Assembly (NCBI RefSeq): GCF_031454135.1
Contig: NZ_JAVDQF010000001.1
Coordinates: 1,860,001 to 1,924,000 of the forward strand
Direction of reading: 5' to 3'
Length of the DNA stretch: 64,000 nt
Source: Arthrobacter russicus
GTDB lineage: Bacteria; Actinomycetota; Actinomycetes; Actinomycetales; Micrococcaceae
Shown here: one piece after another, positions 58,265 to 64,000 of the stretch
Position numbering within the stretch: the first letter of the stretch is position 1
Layout of the letters: each line of letters starts with the position of its first letter
Translations under genes and position numbers: made by a program
The notes under the pieces: model-generated
What the model was told of the DNA's origin: nothing
Database searches by the model: none
What the model saw: only the letters and a program-made list of their open reading frames with translations

Positions 58265-59120
58265 CGATCTCTCCTGTACCCGTTCCGGTTCGGTCGGCGG
58301 CGGGCTTCTTCCGGCCTGGCAATTTCGCGGTGATCGCCTGCAGTTGGCCGCGGACCGATACCGCAGGGGCCGGTGGCAACGCCAGATCTCCCGGCAAGGC
58401 CAGCGGCGGCGGGCCGAAGGCGATTTTGGTCGCCCGGACCACGGACCGGCCCATCATCAGGTTTCCGGCTCCACCGATCACCGCGCCCACGCCGAACGGC
58501 ACCATCCGGCCGAGCATTGCGCCGCCTTGGCTGACCACCATCCGCCTGACGAACATTTTCTGGATCCGGCTGCTGACCATTTTCATGGCCCCCATCGGCA
58601 CGTTTTTGCCGAGCATGGTTCCCCAGGTGGTCAGCGGACTGCCGCCGCGGCCCAGGGCCCGGCCCGCGAAGGACTGCATCAAGGCAGTGCCTTCTTCGCC
58701 GAGCATGATCGCCATCACCATGGTCCTGGCACGCTCCGGGTCCTGCAGGTGGACCCCGTGCAATTCCGCGATCGACAAGGCGTACAATGCCGTGGTCTCC
58801 ATGAAGACGACGGTTGCCGCCGCGGAAATGCCCATCGAAGCCAGCGTGCCGATGCCGGGAATGATCGCAGTAGCACCGATCGCGGCGCCCGAGCCGGTCA
58901 CCGTGTTGATGAACTCGCGGTCCAAGCGGACCGCCAATTCGGCCGGGCTGGCTTGCGGATACTTCCGGCGCAGTCGGCGCAGATTCGCCCTGACCATCGG
59001 CCGCTGGCTCTCCACCGCCTGCAACAAGGCATTCTGCAGGGCGGGCTTGGGTTGGCCGTCCGCGGTGAACGCTGCATCCGCGGCGATCCTCATCGCCCGG
59101 TTGGGCTTCTGTTTCGCCAT
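58248..59120 (-). CDS. EcsC-like membrane-associated protein
   Basis: A 290-residue protein with a basic N-terminus, a helical part (LRRKYPQASPAELAVRLDRE) and hydrophobic Gly-rich stretches (GSGAAIGATAIIPGIGTLAS, PFGVGAVIGGAGNLMMG), then a Pro/Lys-rich tail. The pattern resembles the EcsC family but the match is by eye only. It heads the pxp operon with a 17-base overlap, and its start is leaderless by layout (TAGGCT at 59128-59133 on this strand, seven bases before ATG). Function unknown. Confidence 0.6.
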   Translation of the reverse strand: MAKQKPNRAMRIAADAAFTADGQPKPALQNALLQAVESQRPMVRANLRRLRRKYPQASPAELAVRLDREFINTVTGSGAAIGATAIIPGIGTLASMGISAAATVVFMETTALYALSIAELHGVHLQDPERARTMVMAIMLGEEGTALMQSFAGRALGRGGSPLTTWGTMLGKNVPMGAMKMVSSRIQKMFVRRMVVSQGGAMLGRMVPFGVGAVIGGAGNLMMGRSVVRATKIAFGPPPLALPGDLALPPAPAVSVRGQLQAITAKLPGRKKPAADRTGTGTGEIDAVAD

Positions 59121-59300
59121 ACCGACTAGCCTAGGCGACGAAAACCGTGCCGCTGCCCGGAAACTGGCAAAACACCGCCAATTTCCGAAATATTGTTGAA
59201 CAATCTGATTTCCGGTCGCATACTCATAGGAACGAACGTCGGCGTTCGCCGACCGGGAGGCCGCTTGCGGGCCGCTTCGACGATGCTAAGGGGAAGCACC

Positions 59301-60647
59301 ATGAAGAAATCTCTGAGGATTCCGGCCGGCCTGCTGGCCAGCGCTTTCGCCGTCGGCAGCCTGGGCTTCGCCGCGCCGGCGACCGCGGTTCCGGAGGCAC
59401 CGAAACTGACGACCACGGTTCCGGAGGAATCAGCAGTGAATCAATGCAGCAATCCACTGGCGCCGATCACGGTCGAAGAGCAACGGCTGAGCGTCGTGCT
59501 GCAAGGCCAGAGCAGGCCTACCGCGAGCATTCTGATCGAAGCCGGCGGATTCAACGCGAATGTCGACAAGCTGGTCGGCGAGCTGTGCTCGACCGCTACG
59601 CTGGCTGCGGCGAAAACTCTGGTCGCCGCAGCCGGAAACCAGCTCTGGCGCGACGCCGTCGACAGGGCCCAGGGCCGGCTCCAGCAAGGCTCCGCAGAGC
59701 AGATCGACGACCGACCGCTCTATTGGGCGCGGCTCGCGATGACCAAAGCCGTTCGGCAATGGCTGCCGCTTTTCGTGCTGGAACCCGCGCAGCGCGATCA
59801 GCTGATCAAAGACTTGGACTACGCATCGCGCGGGGTCACCTCGATCGGCTTCCCCGCCGGCGCGGAAGACCAGCGCCGAGTCCTGCTGACCGGCTTCGAT
59901 CCGTTCTTCCTGGACGGCACCGGCGCCAAACGGATCAACCCGTCCGGAATCGCCGCGCTGCAGCTGGACGGCAAGGAGATCGAGACCGAAAACGGACCGG
60001 CCGTAGTGCAGGCCGCGATGCTGCCCGTGGATTGGCGGGCCTTCGACGGCGGGATCGTGGAACAGATTTACGGAACCGCTTTGAGCGCCTCGGCCGAACA
60101 GCGCCCGGGAACCATCATCACGATCAGCCAAGGCGCGGGGGCCGGCTACAACATCGAAAAATGGGCGGCCAGCAATCGCGGCGGCACCCAGGACAACAAC
60201 AACTACAGCGCGCGCGGCGATGCGCCGCAGGCTTCGGGCTGGCCGCAGGTCGACAACCAATTCATCGAGACCACCCTGCCCGCGCAGCAAATGATCGATG
60301 CCGGCACCGGCACCCGCTCCGTCCAGTTGAACCCCAAGTTCTGCGAGTCCGCCAATGCCAGCAGGACTCCGTCCAGTTGCAAGACTTCCGGGGCCCCGGC
60401 ACCGGGCAGCTACTCGGTCTCCGGCGGCGGTGGCGACTACCTCTCCAACGAAAGCATGTATCGGGCCAACCGGGTGCGGCTCGGGCTCGGGCTGACTACG
60501 CTGGCCGGCGGCCACCTGCACACCCCGTACTACGATATTCCGCCGGTGATCAACGGCTCGGGAAACACGGCGTTCTTCGACACGCTGCGCCGGGACACCC
60601 AACAAGTGGTGAATCTGGTAGCCGCCGCGGCGGCAGCCCAGCCCTGA
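59301..60647 (+). CDS. Secreted pyroglutamyl-peptidase-like protein with Cys-to-Ser change
   Basis: A 448-residue exported protein; AAGGGGA precedes ATG 59301, signal peptide to about residue 29 (PATAVPE). The C-terminal half has the C15 peptidase frame: RVLLTGFDPFFLDGTGAKRI then NPSG, the Glu region TIITISQGAGAGYNIEKW (Glu286), and GGHLHTPYYD with His407. The nucleophile block, normally VCNHLMY, reads LSNESMY with Ser382. The N-terminal 180 residues are an additional helical domain. It may be a serine-based peptidase or inactive. Proximity to PxpABC is suggestive, since pyroglutamate is the product of such peptidases. Confidence 0.78.
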   Translation: MKKSLRIPAGLLASAFAVGSLGFAAPATAVPEAPKLTTTVPEESAVNQCSNPLAPITVEEQRLSVVLQGQSRPTASILIEAGGFNANVDKLVGELCSTATLAAAKTLVAAAGNQLWRDAVDRAQGRLQQGSAEQIDDRPLYWARLAMTKAVRQWLPLFVLEPAQRDQLIKDLDYASRGVTSIGFPAGAEDQRRVLLTGFDPFFLDGTGAKRINPSGIAALQLDGKEIETENGPAVVQAAMLPVDWRAFDGGIVEQIYGTALSASAEQRPGTIITISQGAGAGYNIEKWAASNRGGTQDNNNYSARGDAPQASGWPQVDNQFIETTLPAQQMIDAGTGTRSVQLNPKFCESANASRTPSSCKTSGAPAPGSYSVSGGGGDYLSNESMYRANRVRLGLGLTTLAGGHLHTPYYDIPPVINGSGNTAFFDTLRRDTQQVVNLVAAAAAAQP

Positions 60648-60734
60648 TCTGCCGGGTCGGGCCTTGGCCCCACAAGGCAAGCGGGTTTTGGCAGGCTGGC
60701 CAGCCGGCCAGGCAAGCGGGGGCGGTCAGACTGG

Positions 60735-61370
60735 TCAGACCGAGGGACGGAACGGCAGCGTCGCGGTCAGAAATGAGCTGGCATCGACCAGTTCGGCGGC
60801 ACCGATGCCGTGGCCCATGCCGGGGTAACGCTCAGCCTGCAGCCTGGTGTTTTCCCGGAGCCAGATTTTGCTGAATTCGACGGCGTCGGGGTTGATCACC
60901 AGATCTGCCACGTCGCGGGCCCAGAAAAACGGTGTCTTGGTCTTCAGCGGCTCCGAGGCGGCCAGAAGCGCATTGTCCAGCACGAATCCGGAGAGTCCGA
61001 CCACTGCGGCAAAAGCGTCCTGCCGCAGCCGCAGCATGGTGCTCGCCATGGCCATGCCTTGCGAGTGGCCCAGCAGGCTCACGCTGCGGAAACCGGATCG
61101 AGCCGTCTCGGCATCCAGCCACGCGAACACCTGGTTGGTCGCGGAGATGACGTCGGCGAAGTCATTGTTCAGGAAGTAATCCAGCAAGAACCAGCCGTAC
61201 TCGCCGTCCATTTCGAACGGTCCGCGCGGCGCGGCGCAGGTGAACCGTTGCGGCATCGCGGAGAAATGTTCCGCCATCCGGGCTTCGCCGGAACCGTAAC
61301 CGTGCAGCATCACCAGCAAGTCGGTTCCGGCACGTTCCGACTCAGGCTTGGACCAAAGCGCATTGAGCAT
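60735..61370 (-). CDS. Phospholipase/carboxylesterase-type alpha/beta hydrolase
   Basis: A 211-residue cytoplasmic hydrolase with LLVMLHGYGSGEA (oxyanion loop), nucleophile elbow LLGHSQGMAMA with Ser about 104, acid in DVADLVINPD, and catalytic His in YPGMGHGIGAAEL. This fits the carboxylesterase/phospholipase family (EstB/YpfH-like). Leaderless: TAGGCT at 61377-61382 on this strand lies six bases before ATG, inside a perfect inverted repeat. Divergent from the CDF gene. Confidence 0.9.
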   Translation of the reverse strand: MLNALWSKPESERAGTDLLVMLHGYGSGEARMAEHFSAMPQRFTCAAPRGPFEMDGEYGWFLLDYFLNNDFADVISATNQVFAWLDAETARSGFRSVSLLGHSQGMAMASTMLRLRQDAFAAVVGLSGFVLDNALLAASEPLKTKTPFFWARDVADLVINPDAVEFSKIWLRENTRLQAERYPGMGHGIGAAELVDASSFLTATLPFRPSV

Positions 61371-61423
61371 GCATCCAGCCTATGCGGCGATTCCGCTTCC
61401 GGGCATAGGCTGGATGCATGCTC
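61365..61423. promoter_or_regulatory. Symmetric divergent promoter built as a 21-bp inverted repeat
   Basis: Arms 61365-61385 and 61403-61423 are perfect complements with a 17-base spacer. Each arm holds, in outward direction, TAGGCT, six bases GGATGC and an ATG: the esterase start at 61370 and a mini-frame start at 61418. Both -10 boxes and both start codons are thus mirror images. Confidence 0.7.
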
Positions 61424-61456
61424 GGTTTGCAGAGGCAACAAACGGTGCCCCGATGA
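61418..61456 (+). CDS. Twelve-codon leader frame coupled to the CDF gene
   Basis: MLGLQRQQTVPR followed by TGA, starting six bases after TAGGCT (leaderless). The TGA overlaps the ATG of the CDF gene at 61453, which has only a poor ribosome site. It probably serves to load ribosomes on a leaderless message and hand them on. Confidence 0.4.
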   Translation: MLGLQRQQTVPR

Positions 61457-62460
61457 GGGCCAGCCCGCCGGCCAACGATCAGGCACGCCGCGCCATTTTG
61501 GCCGAAGCCATGACGTCTTCCGGAGCATCGGCGAGCACAAAAGAGAGCAGCTTCACGGTGGTTTTGGCCTTCACCGTGAACCTGGTGATCGCGGTGGCCA
61601 AATCGATCGCGGCCGCACTCACCGGATCCGCGTCGATGACCGCCGAAGCCGCCCACTCCTGGGCCGACGCCGGCAATGAGGTCTTCCTCTTGGTGGCAGA
61701 CCGGCGTTCGCAGCGGCCCCGGGACAACCGGCATCCCATGGGTTACGGCCGCGAAGCCTACGTCTGGTCGATGTTCGCGGCCTTCGGCTTGTTCACCGCC
61801 GGCGCGGTGGTCTCGATCATGCACGGCATCCAGGAGCTGCTGGACCCCGAGCCGGCCGGGGATTTCCTCATCGCCTACTTGGTGCTCGGCGTGGCTTTCG
61901 TGCTTGAAGGGATCTCTTTCACCCAGGCCTACCGGCAAGCGCACAAGACCGCCTCGGCCTTGCAGACCAGCACGCTGGAACACGTGGCAAATAGCTCCAA
62001 CCCCACGCTGCGCGCGGTCTTCGCCGAGGACGCAGCCGCCTTGATCGGCCTGGCCATCGCCTTTCTCGGCATTTTCCTGCACCAGGTGACTGGATCGCCC
62101 GTGCCGGACGCGATCGGCTCGATTGCGGTCGGCGTGCTGCTCGGCGTCGTCGCGGTGATTCTGATCGACCGCAACCGCAGGTTCCTGGTCGGCCAATCGG
62201 TGAGCGACGACGTCGAAATCCTGGCCGTCGGCCTTTTGCTCAAACGGCCGGAAATCGACCGGGTGACCTATATCCATCTTGAGTACGTGGGACCGAGCAA
62301 GCTGTACCTGGTGGCTGCAGTGGATCTGACCGGAAACGCGGACGAAGACGATGTCGCCGTGCGGCTGCGACGCCTCGAACGGGATCTGGAGAACCTCGAT
62401 TACGTCGAGGAGGCCGTGATCACGCTGTCCACGAAGGACGAACCCTCGCTGCCCGGGTAG
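61453..62460 (+). CDS. Cation diffusion facilitator (CDF) family transporter
   Basis: Divalent metal/proton antiporter of 335 residues, probably zinc, cobalt or manganese efflux. Six helices; the metal sites are AEAAHSWADAGNE (AHSxxD) in helix 2 and LRAVFAEDAAALIGLAIAF (AExxD type) in helix 5, with the early KSSIAAALTGSASM-like segment. The cytoplasmic C-terminal domain (about 255-335) is the beta-alpha-beta dimer domain. ATG 61453 overlaps the stop of a 12-codon frame; in-frame ATGs further 5' lie in the promoter repeat. Confidence 0.9.
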   Translation: MRASPPANDQARRAILAEAMTSSGASASTKESSFTVVLAFTVNLVIAVAKSIAAALTGSASMTAEAAHSWADAGNEVFLLVADRRSQRPRDNRHPMGYGREAYVWSMFAAFGLFTAGAVVSIMHGIQELLDPEPAGDFLIAYLVLGVAFVLEGISFTQAYRQAHKTASALQTSTLEHVANSSNPTLRAVFAEDAAALIGLAIAFLGIFLHQVTGSPVPDAIGSIAVGVLLGVVAVILIDRNRRFLVGQSVSDDVEILAVGLLLKRPEIDRVTYIHLEYVGPSKLYLVAAVDLTGNADEDDVAVRLRRLERDLENLDYVEEAVITLSTKDEPSLPG

Positions 62461-62565
62461 TCCTCGGAATCCGGCCCGCGATTCGCGCCGCAACCTGGCC
62501 CGGGCGGCCGGCGCCGGATCATCCTGCAGCCAATTCCTGACCCCGGCGTCCGGAATACTGGGGGA

Positions 62566-63534
62566 ATGGCGAACACCAGCTCCCGGTCCTTCCGTTTGCT
62601 CTCCTTGTTGCAGCACCACCGGTTCTGGCCGGGCAAAGACCTCGCGGAGAAACTGGAGGTCTCGTTGCGCACGCTCCGGCGGGATGTGGAAAGACTGCGC
62701 GAGCTGGGCTATCCGGTGCAAGCCACCCGGGGCAGCGACGGCGGCTACCAGTTGGCCCCGGGAGCGTCTTTGCCGCCTTTGGTGGTCGATGACGAAGAAG
62801 CGGTGGCACTGGCCATCGGCTTGCGAATGGCCGCCCAAGGCGCCGTCTCCGGAATCGAAGACGCTTCGATCAGCGCCTTGGCCAAAGTGATCCAAGTGAT
62901 GCCCGCCAAACTGCGCCGCCGGGTCGAGGCACTGCAGCTGGCCACCATCCAGTCCTCCGCAGCGCCAGGCCCGATGATCGACGCGAATACGCTCACCACT
63001 CTGGCCCAGGCCTGTAGGGACGAGGAACGGCTCGAGTTCCGCTACACGGCACGATCAGGCGAGCCGAGCCAGCGCCTGGTCGAACCGCACCGGCTGGTCG
63101 CCGTCGGCCGCCGCTGGTACCTGGTGGCCTACGACCTGAGCCGATACGACTGGCGCAGCTTCCGGGTTGACCGCCTTGCCGATCCGGAGCGCACCGGAGC
63201 CCGGTTCCGGACGCGGACCTTGCCGGCCCGGGATGCTTCGGAATTCGTCCAGCGGAGCCTCAGCGAAGTTGCCGGTCCGCAAACCTACCGGGTACGTTTG
63301 CACGCGCCCTTGGCCGAAGTCCGGGATCAGCTCGGCGATTGGGCGCAATTGGACGAATCCGGACCCGGGTACTGCGAATTGGCCGTGACCGGGGACACTC
63401 CGGCCTGGGCGGCCTTTGCGACGCTCAGCACGGGTGCCGACTTCGAGGTGCTCGACGGTTCCGATCTGGCCGCATTTTTGGATTCCTGGCAGGCTCGAAT
63501 CCGCAAGAATATGAAAGTTTCTGCAAAACCTTGA
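62566..63534 (+). CDS. WYL-domain transcriptional regulator
   Basis: A 322-residue YafY-type regulator: N-terminal DeoR-like HTH (SFRLLSLLQHHRFWPGKDLA, EKLEVSLRTLRRDVERLREL), then a WYL domain (about 145-240; HRLVAVGRRWYLVAYDLSR and DWRSFRVDRLADP) and a WCX extension. WYL domains sense nucleotides or other small ligands. AATACT lies six bases before ATG, so it is probably leaderless; GGGGGA is too close for a ribosome site. Targets unknown. Confidence 0.92.
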   Translation: MANTSSRSFRLLSLLQHHRFWPGKDLAEKLEVSLRTLRRDVERLRELGYPVQATRGSDGGYQLAPGASLPPLVVDDEEAVALAIGLRMAAQGAVSGIEDASISALAKVIQVMPAKLRRRVEALQLATIQSSAAPGPMIDANTLTTLAQACRDEERLEFRYTARSGEPSQRLVEPHRLVAVGRRWYLVAYDLSRYDWRSFRVDRLADPERTGARFRTRTLPARDASEFVQRSLSEVAGPQTYRVRLHAPLAEVRDQLGDWAQLDESGPGYCELAVTGDTPAWAAFATLSTGADFEVLDGSDLAAFLDSWQARIRKNMKVSAKP

Positions 63535-63661
63535 CAATAAACTGCAATATTGGTGAAACTGAGGGACATAAGCCCGCCAGCGGGGGCGCGGCGCGCAGCA
63601 CTCGTGAAGTCCAGAAGCACCGAAATGCAGAATGCACCCTTCTCGAATAGGAGCTCCCCCA

Positions 63662-64000
63662 GTGACAAATCTTCGAACCCGCAGTACCGCAGTGGCCCTC
63701 GGCGGCCTCCTGCTCGCCAGCGGCGTGGTCGGCACCGTCGCCGCCCAGGCCGATGCGGCACCAGCACCAGCCTCCGCATTCCTGGCTCCGCGGATCGCCG
63801 CCACCGGCGACCTGTCCGCGCCGGCCAAAAAGGAAATCGCCATGCAACTCGTCTGCAGTGCCGAAAACTCCTCCTTGGACTGGCGGGCACAATACGGCTA
63901 CATCGAGGACATCAATGACGACCGCGGCTACACCGGCGGCATCATCGGCTTCACCTCAGGCACCGGCGACATGCTGCAACTCGTGCAGAACTACGCCAAC
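63662..64000 (+). CDS. GH46 chitosanase (N-terminal part; cut by the window edge)
   Basis: Secreted endo-chitosanase hydrolysing beta-1,4-glucosamine chains. I read 113 codons from GTG 63662 (AGGAG upstream) to the edge. Signal peptide core ALGGLLLASGVVGTVAAQA, then KKEIAMQLVCSAENSSLDWR, where the Glu of SAENSS is the GH46 general acid, and DDRGYTGGIIGFTSGTGDML with the conserved Asp region. The Cys in LVCSAENS is Ser in the family members I recall. The upstream 127 bp contain TTGACA at 63530-63535 but no clear -10 at good spacing. Confidence 0.92.
   Translation, partial: MTNLRTRSTAVALGGLLLASGVVGTVAAQADAAPAPASAFLAPRIAATGDLSAPAKKEIAMQLVCSAENSSLDWRAQYGYIEDINDDRGYTGGIIGFTSGTGDMLQLVQNYAN

Overview
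The window is high-GC actinobacterial chromosome. tRNA genes without an encoded CCA, leaderless genes with TANNNT boxes six or seven bases before ATG, an Asp23/AmaP envelope-stress operon, a DtxR/IdeR box and LAXTG sorting all point to Actinomycetota. The gene mix (GH46 chitosanase, CDF, WYL regulator, PxpABC) looks like a soil Micrococcaceae of the Arthrobacter type, but the sequence alone does not fix the genus.

Layout. 1-3933: alpha-glucoside uptake and hydrolysis (ABC permease cut by the left edge, binding lipoprotein, divergent GH13 glucosidase). 3956-9179: five-gene Asp23/AmaP membrane operon, two paralogous small lipoproteins, a lone FabF. 9264-13047: ferric-iron ABC importer behind an IdeR box. 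13248-26942: a specialised-metabolite cluster. 27183-28748: sugar-nucleotide SDR, then tRNA-Glu, tRNA-Asp and tRNA-Phe. 28871-36828: housekeeping and envelope genes (zincin, NlpC/P60, Usp, CopC, purine permease, a trypsin-fold protein without its catalytic residues, DinB). 37300-45248: two secreted repeat proteins, the second a 2158-residue, LAXTG-anchored, chaplin-like protein. 45306-55888: short-chain dehydrogenase, methyltransferases, TetR, GH15 glucoamylase with a divergent LacI regulator, polyol dehydrogenase, GDPD, DUF445. 56036-59120: 5-oxoprolinase PxpABC plus a membrane-associated protein. 59301-64000: a secreted pyroglutamyl-peptidase-like protein, esterase, CDF transporter, WYL regulator and the start of a GH46 chitosanase cut by the right edge.

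The most interesting region is the cluster. It encodes a complete p-aminobenzoate branch (fused PabAB, then ADC lyase), an AurF-type diiron arylamine N-oxygenase, an arylamine N-acetyltransferase with an intact triad, a UbiA prenyltransferase, an IPP isomerase, a SAM methyltransferase, three P450s and an O-carbamoyltransferase. PABA, N-oxygenation, N-acetoxylation, prenylation and P450 cyclisation form the logic known for benzastatin/virantmycin-type alkaloids. One P450 lacks the I-helix acid used for dioxygen activation, as might be expected of a nitrene-transfer-like cyclase. The carbamoyltransferase suggests a carbamoylated product. Two P450 genes are each translationally coupled to a short upstream reading frame.

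Two distant carbohydrate loci share a 13-base operator that overlaps the leaderless start of the LacI gene, which suggests one regulator for both. Three inverted repeats of 16 to 21 bp per arm stand between genes; one is a symmetric divergent promoter for an esterase and a CDF transporter.
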